64,000 bases of DNA from Stereocaulon alpinum (lineage: Eukaryota; Ascomycota; Lecanoromycetes; Lecanorales; Stereocaulaceae), in NCBI GenBank assembly GCA_018257865.1, contig JAEUBA010000038.1, forward strand, positions 228,185 to 292,184, in the 5' to 3' direction. The position numbers and the translations under genes are program-made. Below the pieces are notes generated by a model that saw only the letters and a list, made by a program, of their open reading frames with translations, was not told the DNA's origin and did no database searches. Shown here piece after piece: positions 21,850 to 32,221 of the stretch. Within the stretch, counting starts at the first letter, position 1. The number at the start of each line of letters is the position of its first letter.

Positions 21850-23211
21850 ATGGAGCAAGGTTACCCACAGATTCCAACTCGTCTCTCAAGCAAACAGGCC
21901 GAGACCAGAAAGGCTGACATTGAAGCGCAGAAAAAGAAGCTCGAGGATGATATTTTGAATATGAACAAACGTCTAAAGAAGCACCATAGCTTTGACGTGA
22001 GTATTTGGGCAAGTCTAAGAGAGATTGATTCGGCCCGCATCAAGGCCAACGGCCTACAGCGGAAGATTTCGATGCTCTCAATGGATCTAAACGATGAAGA
22101 TGAGGAAGTGGTGGAGCGATGGGCCTCAACGGATGAGGCCAAGGCTCTCCTCGAGCAAGAGGCTGCCCTCAAGAAAAGCCTTATGATGATGACGCGGCAG
22201 AGTGAGAAGGTTATCAATCAACCAAAGGACAAGGAAACTCAAAATCGCAAGACCTGGACGCAGCTGTTTATCAACGCAAGGCTTGGGATGAACATAATCA
22301 AACCTAGTCAATCTCGCTCGAGCGAGAGACAAAAACAATTTCGTAACGAATTGATTGAGGTGATGAACGCAAAATTCCCAGAGGCAACGGAGGCCGAGTA
22401 CTTTTTCTGGTGTCCAATCACAGGAGCCTGGCATTCCAAGGTTGAAGCTGGCCATCTCTTCCCTTCTAAGTCCGGCGACGATCTTATGAAGGCCATTTTC
22501 GGAGAGGCAGAACAAGACATATGGATCGGCAAACCGGAGAAAGGCAAAGGCGAACTTTTCAGAGCCTGTAATGGGATTCTATGGTCAGAGCAGGCAGAGC
22601 ACAGATTCTCCAAAGGACTTTTCACTATCGTCCCCGACCTCGACGAAAATCCCAGTCCAGCCCAGTCTGAGGCCTGGCAGCGCTCAGACCCGAAAGAATA
22701 TCGCATCCGAGTGCTTCGTCCTGACGTTAAGGACATGAAGGCCCGAATCAAGATTGAGAGTAACGTTCGTTGGATGGACCTCGATAATAAGCGCCTACAA
22801 TGGCGCAGCAACTTTAGACCCCGAGCTCGATACTTGTACTGGTCATATTGCGAGATGATGCTCCGCCAAGCATACGCCCCACAATCGAACATAGATGCTG
22901 CAGACGTCCGTCGCCAGGAAGTGGGAAAGAAGTACTGGGGAAGTGCAGGCCCGTACATGAAGAGAAACATGCTACTAGGCTTTGTAGAAGAGATGGGACA
23001 TGAGTACGAGTATCTCATGGAAGGAGCCATGGACACGGATGATAATGATGGTGATGCTGATAACGGGGACAAGCCAACAGAAGTGGCGGTGATGCATGCG
23101 AATGAGAGCATTCTGGAAAAGCGTGCGATAATTGAGTGGAAGGAATCGAGGGTAGACATGGATAGTGATGACGAGGCAGAGGATGATGACAGCGATGACG
23201 ATGACGAATAG
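21850..23211 (+). CDS. HNH-endonuclease-domain-like fungal protein (453 aa)
   Basis: A single exon. I chose ATG 21850 (context CCAAAATGG) over the upstream in-frame ATG at 21769, which adds only leader sequence. Residues about 10-110 form charged coiled-coil helices (KADIEAQKKKLEDDI). At about 185-290 the protein reads FFWCPITGAWH, then EAGHLFPSKSGDDLM, ACNGILW and GLFTIVPDL. This is the layout of the fungal HNH-type domain: CP..G, H in the AAHLFP position, then N and H-like positions. The C-terminus is an Asp/Glu run. Such proteins are often multicopy in fungal accessory DNA with unknown role, perhaps derived from mobile nucleases. Whether the active site is complete cannot be judged here. 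Confidence 0.7.
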   Translation: MEQGYPQIPTRLSSKQAETRKADIEAQKKKLEDDILNMNKRLKKHHSFDVSIWASLREIDSARIKANGLQRKISMLSMDLNDEDEEVVERWASTDEAKALLEQEAALKKSLMMMTRQSEKVINQPKDKETQNRKTWTQLFINARLGMNIIKPSQSRSSERQKQFRNELIEVMNAKFPEATEAEYFFWCPITGAWHSKVEAGHLFPSKSGDDLMKAIFGEAEQDIWIGKPEKGKGELFRACNGILWSEQAEHRFSKGLFTIVPDLDENPSPAQSEAWQRSDPKEYRIRVLRPDVKDMKARIKIESNVRWMDLDNKRLQWRSNFRPRARYLYWSYCEMMLRQAYAPQSNIDAADVRRQEVGKKYWGSAGPYMKRNMLLGFVEEMGHEYEYLMEGAMDTDDNDGDADNGDKPTEVAVMHANESILEKRAIIEWKESRVDMDSDDEAEDDDSDDDDE

Positions 23212-23250
23212 GTATCCTAAAAAGCTGGGCCTATATTATCGCAACTTTGT

Positions 23251-23299
23251 ATTATTAGTCAAAGCCATACAGAGCCTGGTGCGTGTATTGACTAATAAT
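23251..23299. repeat. 49-bp inverted-repeat structure after the HNH gene
   Basis: ATTATTAGTCAA (23251-23262) and TTGACTAATAAT (23288-23299) are perfect 12-bp reverse complements around a 25-bp spacer. It could be a 3' end hairpin of the HNH gene or a very small transposon remnant. Confidence 0.5.
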
Positions 23300-23376
23300 G
23301 GACTCCTGCCCGAAAGTTAAGGATAAATAAGGTAACGGTCATATTCATTGCGGTATCTATTTCCTCGATTGTAGCG

Positions 23377-23931
23377 ATGAATATCGTTTCTGCGCAGATC
23401 CGCCAGTACATCCACCTGATTTCAATCCATGACAAGCTCGCATTTATGTGCTCCGATATCCCCCGCCTTGAGGCTTTCCTCGCCGCTTTGCCCCCGCACA
23501 CTGCTGAGCTCAACGCTACAAAGCTGCGGCTGGCACACAAGGACTTCCACTGGGCCAATGTGCTCTATCATAAGACGTCAGAGAGGATTGCCGCCATTCT
23601 GGACTGGGAATTCTCAGCCGTTGTGCCGTTCCAGCAATGGAATCCACGGCGAGCCTTTCTCTGGACCGGACAGGCGGGCGAGGCGGGTATGCAGGAGAAG
23701 ACGCGGCTCCTACGGCTGTTTGTCGAGCGTTGCAAAGAGAGGGGTATTATGCTGCTGGACGACGCGGCGTTCGTGTCTCCGCTGCAGGAGGCGATGCAGA
23801 ATGTGGCGGATTTGTGCGTGCCATTGTGGAGGTATCGCCAAGAGATCAACGCAGGGATCTTGTGCCTCTCTCCCGGGCTGTCCTCAGAAGCTAGGGCTAG
23901 GGCTTTGGACTTGGCATACCAAGATTTTTAG
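23377..23931 (+). pseudogene. truncated aminoglycoside-phosphotransferase (APH)-family kinase-like gene
   Basis: The frame holds the catalytic-loop region LAHKDFHWANVLYH (HxDxxxxN type) followed by AAILDWEFSAVVPFQQW, where the DWE supplies the metal-binding Asp. The whole N-terminal lobe (glycine loop and lysine) expected upstream is missing: the frame is 184 aa against 300 or more for the family. Near 23800 a second frame carries VRAIVEVSPRDQRRDLV, which looks like the natural continuation, so a frameshift has probably replaced the C-terminus. Fungal genomes carry many such genes of unknown substrate. I take this copy as broken. Confidence 0.6.
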
Positions 23932-25151
23932 CGCCGTTCCAGGACTTCTGGTGTCAACCTCCGTACTCCGTAGGTATGCTCTCAATCAGCAAAGTCAAAG
24001 CTAGCGTCAATGATCTATTTCAAGTCTTAGAGGATTTGCCATCAGAAAGCGTCGGGGTCACTCTCTCACGGTACGGCCCTTGACCTCGTCTTTTCCCTAG
24101 TGAGCTCTTGGCCATTCGTCGAACGATCTTGTCAAGGTACAGACATCAAGAGACTCGACAAGAGCACAAGTATTCAAAATTATCAGGTACGTAGCTACCC
24201 CAGAAAGGTACAGTGCTGCCGGAAGAAGCGATATTCGACGTTGTGGGCGTTGATTGTCAGTACCAGGTCATCCAAACCTCGCAAGCCCGACAAAAGAATG
24301 AGCCTTTGTGATTCCTGCGTTTGACAAGCTCAGAGAACAGCGAGACAGGACGCACCTCTGAAGCTCTGCCATGATTGTGATGAGGTGGTTTCTCCCAAGG
24401 TAGAAGCTGCAAAGAGAGCGGGCAAGTCATACAGCGCTACCGTTGTCATTCTGAGCAACGCTCTCTCACTGGCAGTTGGGGGACTGGCTGTTGCGCATAT
24501 TGTGAATGCCTATCGGGGCCGCTTCTGATGACTGTGCAATTGAGGTGCTAAGAGGTTATCGTACTTATACCGTAATCTAGAGCTAGAGTCAATGAAATTG
24601 TCATGCTGTGGATGAGAGAGATTGTTAGGTATGCAAGAAAGAGGAAGTACGATCGTTGAGATGAGAGATACAAACTTACGAGGTGAACACGAACCAATTG
24701 GGTTTGCAGCATTCGATGATTAGTAGGGGGTGATTCAAAGAGTTAGGAAAGATTTGCTCGCCACCCTGTGATATTGCGGGAGATATACAGTGTGAACCGA
24801 GAGTGGAGTAATTGACGAATTGCTCTATGACTGAAAATTATGTTCAAGAATTGCTCGACCAGAAGGCAGCCACAAGCAAAGCATGACAATGAGGAACGTG
24901 GCAATACCAGACAACAATGAGATAGAAGTGTTACGTAACAGCACAACAAAGACAACGACAACACTCCCCAGTGTGTCCAAGCAAGTGAACAATGACTACA
25001 AACACAAAACCTTGTTCCAACTCGTCTATCGCCTTTTCCCACGACCTTCGTCGCTCCGAAACCTTAACAATCCATTAGGACCTCGATATCTTCGGCACTA
25101 CTACTCCACCTAGCCATTCAAGCAAGCAGCAAATAACACCTCACAACCAGG
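23932..25151. other. mostly intergenic; possible small-gene remnant at 24100-24528
   Basis: The only item of interest is a plus-strand frame interrupted once by TGA (24322-24324). It reads LCDSC before the stop and LCHDC after it, then a hydrophobic segment VVILSNALSLAVGGLAVAHI, ending at 24528. Two CxxC pairs and one membrane helix could be a broken small zinc-ribbon membrane protein. The rest shows nothing I can name. Confidence 0.35.
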
Positions 25152-25337
25152 ATGTATCTCCATTACCTTATCATCATGACCGCGGTGTCTTCATTGGTCA
25201 GCAGCCATGCTGCTCATCACCCTCGAGGCTTCCTGACCCATCACCCCCGCCGTACAGCGCATCAAACCACAGCCATCGCTGTATCAAGCGCCGCTACAAC
25301 CTCGCCTACTCCTCTCTACTCTACGTTCAGCGCTTAG
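25152..25337 (+). CDS. possible small secreted peptide (61 aa)
   Basis: The frame starts MYLHYLIIMTAVSSLVSSHA, a plausible signal peptide, followed by a His/Arg/Thr/Ser-rich tail with HHPR repeated and no cysteines. There is no intron and no homologue I recognise. It may be a genuine short secreted peptide or a chance frame; the start context (CAGGATG) is ordinary. Confidence 0.28.
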   Translation: MYLHYLIIMTAVSSLVSSHAAHHPRGFLTHHPRRTAHQTTAIAVSSAATTSPTPLYSTFSA

Positions 25338-26057
25338 TGCATGATGTACGAGCAGACTGTGGATCATTTGCCTCTGCAAGGGAGCCGCGTGTGGGGAACT
25401 TGAGCATTCAGATAGTATGAAAGGTATAATACATTACAAGTGCGGTAAACTACCACTTTGATCACGAATTTCTCGAAAATGACTTACTGTGAGAATATCC
25501 GATGGCACTCTTAAAGGGTGAAATTAAGTCAGCCGTGTGCTCGGCACTATGTACTATGCGCGAGGGGTTGGGATGTTTTGTGTGCTGGAAAGTGGTTAGT
25601 GGGACATAACGCGAAATACCGTAGATACACGTGTTAAGGGGAAGCACGGAAAATATTGAAAACGAACGGTATGACAACTCAAATTGCCTCGTAGTGATCA
25701 TCCTATGAGCGAATTGGAGCCGCACTTTCGCTTTCACATGCGTTGATGAGATTTGTACATGCCTAGCAGACGCTTCGCATGTGATTATTGATTAAGTATT
25801 ATTTATGGCCAGCATCCCAGTATCGAGCAAAGAATTTCTCTACTCTCTTCTGTATCAAAGAACTCCTGGCGCTCCGACTTTGATTCATCTCACACGATCG
25901 CCACTTTACGTTACGTTGAGGAAGATCATCAGCGGCTTCAGTCGTCAATATACCAAGACACCCTCCGTTCCGCATCACATTACAAAGACTCATCAAAAGC
26001 TTCAATCCTCGACAAATCTAGACACCCCACGCTCCATTCATCTCCTCATAGCCCAAT
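25338..26057. other. intergenic, no gene seen
   Basis: Minus frames at 25462-25737 and 25799-26005 have no recognisable content. I see no repeat or RNA structure. Confidence 0.4.
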
Positions 26058-26681
26058 ATGCCGACACTTCGTTCAGCCAAAAATAACAACCCAAACCCGA
26101 CATCCTCAGGGGTTGTGGAATCCACCTCCAGAGTGATCAGAAGGAAGCCCAAGAATGCAAATCTGAGGGACACCTTCAACAACAAAGGCAATGCTTTCGC
26201 CAAGGCCGCGGACGATGGTCCTGCTACAGCTGGCGGTTGTCGACCCTCCACAGCCATGACTCCAATCTTCCATGATTACCGTTGTACCAAAGAGGACCCA
26301 ATTCGCGCCGTGTACCCTTACCTCCGACCGCTCGTGGCTAAGGCTTTAGAAGACAACAAAGTCGACTGGTTTTACATCGCCATGCGCGGCCTCAATAGGG
26401 GATTGACTCAGCCAACGATCATAGTCGTTACCCCACAGATAGAGCAGGATTGGACGCATGCGAGGGCTGTGATTGAGCATCTTCATTTGGAGATTGATCG
26501 TTGTTCCTTGAGGTTATTGTCTGCTGCATATTCTATTGATGCGGCGTCTGGGCAGGGGTTGAAGTTGGAGATGTTTGTTAGGGAGACAGATGAGAGTGAG
26601 CTGAATGGTTTGGATTCGGATTATGGTTGTTATGAGACTGACTCGAGTTATGAGAGTGATTTGGAGGATGGTGATGTGTAG
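26058..26681 (+). CDS. hypothetical fungal protein (207 aa)
   Basis: A single exon with good frame integrity. A basic, low-complexity N-terminus (PTLRSAKNNNPNPTSSG, RRKPKNAN) precedes a folded part of about 110 residues. That part has AVYPYLRPLVAKALED, VDWFYIAMRGLNRG and PTIIVVTPQIEQDWTHARAV, and an acidic tail follows. The order tryptophan, then PTIIVV, then W...A...I resembles the accessory family also seen in the N-terminal part of the subunit-c chimera (20638-21270), so the two may be distant relatives. No signal peptide or membrane segment. Function unknown. Confidence 0.6.
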   Translation: MPTLRSAKNNNPNPTSSGVVESTSRVIRRKPKNANLRDTFNNKGNAFAKAADDGPATAGGCRPSTAMTPIFHDYRCTKEDPIRAVYPYLRPLVAKALEDNKVDWFYIAMRGLNRGLTQPTIIVVTPQIEQDWTHARAVIEHLHLEIDRCSLRLLSAAYSIDAASGQGLKLEMFVRETDESELNGLDSDYGCYETDSSYESDLEDGDV

Positions 26682-27730
26682 GGTGGTGACTCAGAGGAGT
26701 CGCAAAAGCTTCGTGGCGGACGTGGCACGCCTTGCATATGTTGTGTGAACGACGAATGGAGGCCAGCTGTGTGAGCTCATCGAGTGAGGCGGATATCTGA
26801 CGTTCTTTGGACCTGTTCGAATTCTGTATGCAAAGAGATAGAGAATGGAACACTATGTATACATGTATCAAAGAAGGTATCAGGCTCTGGCTTTGCGGGA
26901 AATAGAAATTCACATAGACACTCTCGCCGCTACAATGTATACCACATGTATTTTTTGAACTTTGTCTGCGGTTTTGTACGCGGAGTAGAGCAGCATCATT
27001 TAGCGAAGGATATTCCTAGTTGGTGTCCGCTCTAAGGACCCTCACTTGAGCCTGAGGTGACCCCTCTTCTCAAAAAGTGTGCGAGATTATGTCTGTGACT
27101 TTCTTCCAGTGGGACCTAAGGGGACTCTTAGTGATAAAGAGAGTGATTGACTCCGTGGATGCTGCTTCAACATCGTAGTTGACGAGTTGGAAATTTTTGT
27201 AGCTGGCGCTACCAAGAATGCTTGGTGCATGGAGTCGTAGCCTAGGCCATAGGTCTAAAAGAGCATCTTCTAGTGCGATACGTGAGGTGTGGGAATAGGA
27301 GGAGTCCGGGGCCACGGATTTCTAATACTTAGTCCGTCCATGTTCCCTTATCAATCCCGAGGGGAGAAGTGTCTGCTAAGTGGTATCGACTGGCCTATTG
27401 CAACGTACCCAACGGCTTCGGCCTGATCACGCTGAAGTGTCAAAGGAGTAATGACTATGGCTCTAAGGAATAGGATAAGTACGAAAGCAGCTGGGATGCT
27501 TATCAATAGATCCATAAGTCAAGCCCCTAGCGCCTCAGTCTTGTCACTAGCGTACCTACCAGCCACCTTCCTCTGTATGACTCGGGTATATGAAATAGTC
27601 AAGTGGCTGGAAGAAAGAAAGGCTCAAGTACAAACTTGGTATCATGCTCTCAATCTATGTTCATGGCGATCAAAAGCGTTAATCAGTCATGTGCCATTCT
27701 CACATACAGCTACAAGAGGTCCCGTCGAAC
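26682..27730. other. intergenic, no supported gene
   Basis: Short frames at 26784-27035, 27070-27315 (minus) and 27451-27771 lack any recognisable feature. I see nothing else. Confidence 0.4.
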
Positions 27731-28874
27731 TTAGAGCCTTGGCCGAAAGACAATTGCAGCGCACGCTATGATAGACCAAAGCCATGTAGGTACAAGAGCT
27801 CGCCATCCTGACCCCTTTCCCTGGAAAGAAATCAAACCGGTTGTGTTCAATGGATCCATGCCAGCCGTAAGCGACGGGCCACCATAAGTAGCTACTACAG
27901 TGTTATTGCCCATCGGAAACGGAGGAGATGCTGGCCCGGGGCCAGATACTGACGGCATTGTTCCGGAAGGGCCGTTACCGATAGTAGTTGCGCCCGTCGG
28001 ACCTAATGTGACTAAAACACCCGAAGCTACATCTGACGGGCTTGGAAGTCCTCCGCTGCCCAGCGTTACGCCTGTATTTAGAATCTCACTTGAAAAATAA
28101 GCAGTACTCGTTGCTGGTGGTGTAGGCGACGACGCTGTCAGTGAGCTTACGACGGGTGGAGGAACGACTAGCCCCGTAGAAGTAGCCGCTGCTTGGTTGG
28201 CCACCGGAACACTGACTGTGGGAGGACTATTCTCCACTGCACTGGCTGTTGCTACAGGGTCAGCTGCGCCTGGGACGTTTGCCGTTGGATTGACTGACCC
28301 CTTATAGAGGGTGCCTTGTACGGTTATAGCGGTTGCATTGCTTGGCGACAGTTGCAATGCTTGATACAGTTGAGACATCTGTACCGGTAATAGGCTGGTA
28401 GGGTCCCATGTGGCCGAAGTCTGCGCTGCTTGCGCTGTGATTCCTGCCATATGTGCTTCTAGTGCCGCCGTTGTCATCAATGAGTCCAAAGTCATGGCAG
28501 GCGATATTTGGCTCTCCCTTGGATCATCATCGATAGAGCAGAAGAGGGGAGATTCCACAGCGCTGATGCTATTAGTGGCTTGAGCAGCCGCTGCCCGCCT
28601 CCGTAGAACTCGGATTTTGTTTTTGGGACCGGAGCAGGTTTTGTTCTTGGTTGCAATATTTAGCTTAGGAAAACTTGAGTTGTCAGGGTACCCGTTCGTT
28701 GCTGGCACGCGTGTCAGCGTTGGTTCAGGAGATTTCTGATCGTGGCATGATACAATTGAAAACTATCATCTGAGTCGATAGCGAGGCTCTTGACTTATCC
28801 ACGCGTTCGTACAACGATGCTGTTGCTGACACAACGAGTAAGCCTAGTAGCGATGGACCTGGATAGTAGGCCAT
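27731..28874 (-). CDS. mucin-like Ser/Thr/Pro/Ala-rich surface or secreted protein (363 aa)
   Basis: Two minus-strand exons, 28754-28874 and 27731-28701, with a 52-bp intron (GTATCA...GCTGAC...CCAG), total 364 codons including stop. Exon 1 begins with a signal-like sequence, MAYYPGPSLLGLLVVSATAS. The body is rich in S, T, P, A and V with few charges, as in heavily O-glycosylated wall proteins. A hydrophobic C-terminal stretch (WLWSIIACAAIVF) followed by a short basic end could be a membrane anchor or a GPI-attachment signal. No catalytic domain is visible. Likely location is the cell surface; role unknown. Confidence 0.6.
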
Positions 28875-30284
28875 CTTTAGCTCTCGCCTTCATTACTCTA
28901 CGCAAACAGTAGTCAAGCAGAGCAATGAAAAAGGAATGGATGTTTGATGCAGAGAACGAAACATCCCGCGTCGGAGACAGAGCGATTAATTATGGCCAAA
29001 GATGATATCGCTAATAAGGAAGCTGCCTCGGAATTCGAGATCCTCAACCCTCGCATCAGCAGCTTTGGCTTTTCCGCGTCAATAGCAAGGCACTCGCATG
29101 GATCGGCTGCATGCTGGGTTTGGGAACAACAAAGTCTCCGCAAGGCATTACTTGCAGGATATCGGTCCGTGACTTTAGCAAACTACTAGCTTTGGGCTCG
29201 GAGTGAAGCCACTCACAGAACAGATACCTCGTGGAGTCGGTGCCTAAATCATCTACCGCCTTTTGCAAGCCATGTGCACCTTCCAGGTATTTTGCAATTT
29301 CGGGAGTAACCTGTAGATTCTCCACAGGGGGTGCCGGCTACTTATGTGCTCTGGACGGTGGCGTGCTAGCGGTTGCCTAAGCAACAGGCCCGAGAGCTGA
29401 GATTCTAAGGAGGTAAATGTTCCTGGTCTCTGGGCTAGCTGAAGTCTGTCCAAACGGTATGAAGAATAACGTTCGCAACACAAGAATTAGTAGAAATATG
29501 ATTATGGGACATACAATCGACCAACCCTTTCGTATAGACGCTCGGGTCTCGCTCTTTGGAGGTGCAAATACGGCTGGTAGCCGTCATAGTCTGGAGTGTC
29601 CAAGGTAGGTGGATTGTTGTCAGCGATGGGCATACGAGGACTGTTAGCGAGCTTCCGCTATCGTTGGAGGTCTACATAGAACCCGCATGAATATGGCAAC
29701 ATCTATGTATGCTTAAATCTGTGGGATACCCTCGAAACCAGATGGCCACGCCAAGTTCAATTGTAACCTTGCTTCTTCTCCCTCCCACCACCGAGGAAAC
29801 GCCAACAAATAGGAGCGACTAGCGTGTTCACTAGCCATCTAGATTCTTGTATACATGTAGCTTACATGTCCCTAAGTCATCAATAATACATCAAGTACTT
29901 GTCTTACTCTCGATAGGTGCTATAGAATTACCTCCCACTACCAGCACTAAGAACGCAAGATGCGAGGCATAATATCACAGTCCAAAAAATTTATCTCTTC
30001 CACTAAATGACTAATCCTTGGGTCCGCCGTGGATGAACAGCTTACACATGAGCTCGTTAACACCGGAAAAACTTATTTCTTCCCGGGCGGAGCTTCTGGG
30101 GCATCATAGACTTTTGTGTTCATGTTGACGAGGTGGGGTGTTCTTTTGCCGTGATCGACAATTGATATGCCTTAATCACAATCCCTGCTTTGAGGTGTCT
30201 ACCCACTCATCGCATATATGAGATCGTCACTCTGCCTCGTGTTCCTCGCTGTATCTCTGCCTTCTGCTACGTCATCCCTGCTCG
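28875..30284. other. intergenic, no supported gene
   Basis: Minus frames around 28913-29325 (for example VENLQVTPEIAKYLEGAHG) look vaguely coding but lack a start, splice support or a family, so I do not call them. The rest shows nothing. Confidence 0.4.
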
Positions 30285-31921
30285 CTATCTGACAAAATGA
30301 CTGCCTAACTCCCCTAGTTGGTTTTCTTTGCCGGAAAGAGAGCTCTTGCTATCATTATCACTGGTATCTGAAAGTCGCTTGGTATAACGTCGTTCTTCGG
30401 GCTCAGGTATCTCTCCGGGGACTCCAGCCTGTTCTAGTACTTCAACGATATCCTCACGTTCTCCCACATAGGCCGCCATCAGTGCTGTCGTATTGTCCTG
30501 ATCCCTGTAGTCCTTCTGGACATCTTCTTTCTGGAGGAGTAGAGTGAACACCTTTGCCTTGCTCTGTCTTGCAGCCAAGATCAGGGGCGTTTGCTTCCTA
30601 TGATCTCGATGATTAATGTGGATATCATGCGATCCTAACAAGGCTGCTGCAACGTCTGCCCTGTTCTGAGAAACGGCATGGTACAGTGCCGTACGTCCCT
30701 TTATATCGGCCTGGTTAATTAAGACTCCATTGTGATTGAGCAGTATTTTCACAACTCCCTCACTCACTCCAGCTGCATACATCAAGGCCGAACAACCCAT
30801 CTTATCTTGCCTCTTAGCGTCAACATCGTTTCTTCCAAGAAGCTGCCGTACTATAACTTCAGACCTAGACCATGCGGCATATATTAGGGCTGTTTTCCCT
30901 TTGATGTCTGCAATGTCGGCTCTGATATCGGCTCTTCGAAGCAGTAATGTCACAATAGCTTCATAGCCATGGTGGGCGGCTTCGGCCAGCGCCGTTTCCC
31001 CTCTTCCATTCACTTTGTTCAGCTCTAGATCGTGTCTTTGAAGTAGAAGCGTCATCGCAGTCTCGTTATTGCTACTAGAGGCCAAAGATAGAGGAGGCAT
31101 CAGGCGAAATCCCACATTTATCTTAGCATCGTCCCGTGCGATGATCCACTTCGCTGCTTTCCTCGCTTCTTGTCTGCCTGACCACTTTACTATGCCAAGG
31201 CCAAGGGGAGTCTCATCCCTTCTGTTCATGATGTTGACGTTGATATGATTTTCTTCCATGAGAAAACCTACCATGTCTCTTCTCCCATAACGAATTGCCA
31301 TGTGCAACGGTGTACCACCATAGATATCTCTAGCGTTGACATCAACGTCATCATCTCTCAGAAGTAGCCTCACAGCTAAATGCTGTCATTTCCTATTCGA
31401 GCTAATAGGTTTATAGATCTTGTAAAAGAGCGGTGTTCGCGAAGACTGGTCTTTAGCATGAGCTAAGTGGCCAACGCACAAAACTTCGCTACAATAGTAT
31501 GTAGCCCGAATAAGGCTGACAAATGTAGCGCTGTTACTTTCTTCGGAAGAGTGGCTTCTTGCCTGAGCCGTGACTACCCAGGTCTTCGTAATTGTCCAAG
31601 ATTCTGTCCAGGTCTTTGAGAACATTGTCACATCCATAGAGGATGTCTTTCAGGTCCGTACTTTGCTGGTCGGTAAGGTTCCGCTCTGATATGACATCTT
31701 CGAGATCACGGAGCACGTTTGAGAGGCTCTTAAATCTACTTGACGTCAGCTTTAAGACGGAATAGACAGACTCCGTGCAGCATGCATGCATAGAAAACCC
31801 TGTAGACTTACTCACCAGAAATCGCCCGATATTGATCAGGCGCATCGACAAACCCTCTGCGCACCTTGTTGGCAAGTTGCGACACCGTGGTGATCTGACC
31901 AATGCTGAATCCAAAACTTAT
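30285..31921 (-). pseudogene. decayed ankyrin-repeat protein with NACHT-type N-terminal domain
   Basis: On the minus strand, the first part reads SFGFSIGQITTVSQLA and, across a 73-bp intron (31739-31811), GDRFKSLSNVLRDLEDVISE then TDLKDILYGCDNVLKDLD. This is the helical N-terminal domain found on many fungal NACHT/ankyrin proteins. The codon where the usual MSFGFS start should be is ATA (31921-31919). After FRRK a TAA ends this frame near 31534. Ankyrin-like sequence (KDQSSRTPLFYKIY) continues in another frame and is cut by a TGA at 31386-31388. A long clean run of ankyrin repeats (31373-30285; DVDVNARDIYGGTPLHMAI and about eight more) then follows. With start loss, frameshift and stop I call it a pseudogene. 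The ankyrin part alone could still be expressed from an internal start. Confidence 0.7.
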
Positions 31922-32221
31922 AGTTTCACTCTATACGAGCTTTCATGTCGATAGGTATTGAATTATCAAAGGGACGCAAAGGTAGGTGCGATGGAGACTA
32001 TGGTGGGGCGGTGGCAGCTAGAAAATCAAGGTGCTTCTCAGCGTCTACAGCTAAGGCGGCTTAGTAATGGCATCGTTGTATAGCAATTGGCCAATGGAAT
32101 GTGTTCCGTTCAGATCAAGGTGAGGTCATAAGGATCACAATTCCTTGAAAGCCATCTTTTCATGACTTATGGAGCTCTAGAACAGCTAGATTTATAAAGA
32201 TGCATGAATTTGTTTTGCATA

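Noticed and set aside
28913..29325. Minus-strand frames (VENLQVTPEIAKYLEG and neighbours) as exons of a gene
   Set aside because: Could not be linked by splice sites to a start codon or to the mucin-like gene, and no family was recognised.
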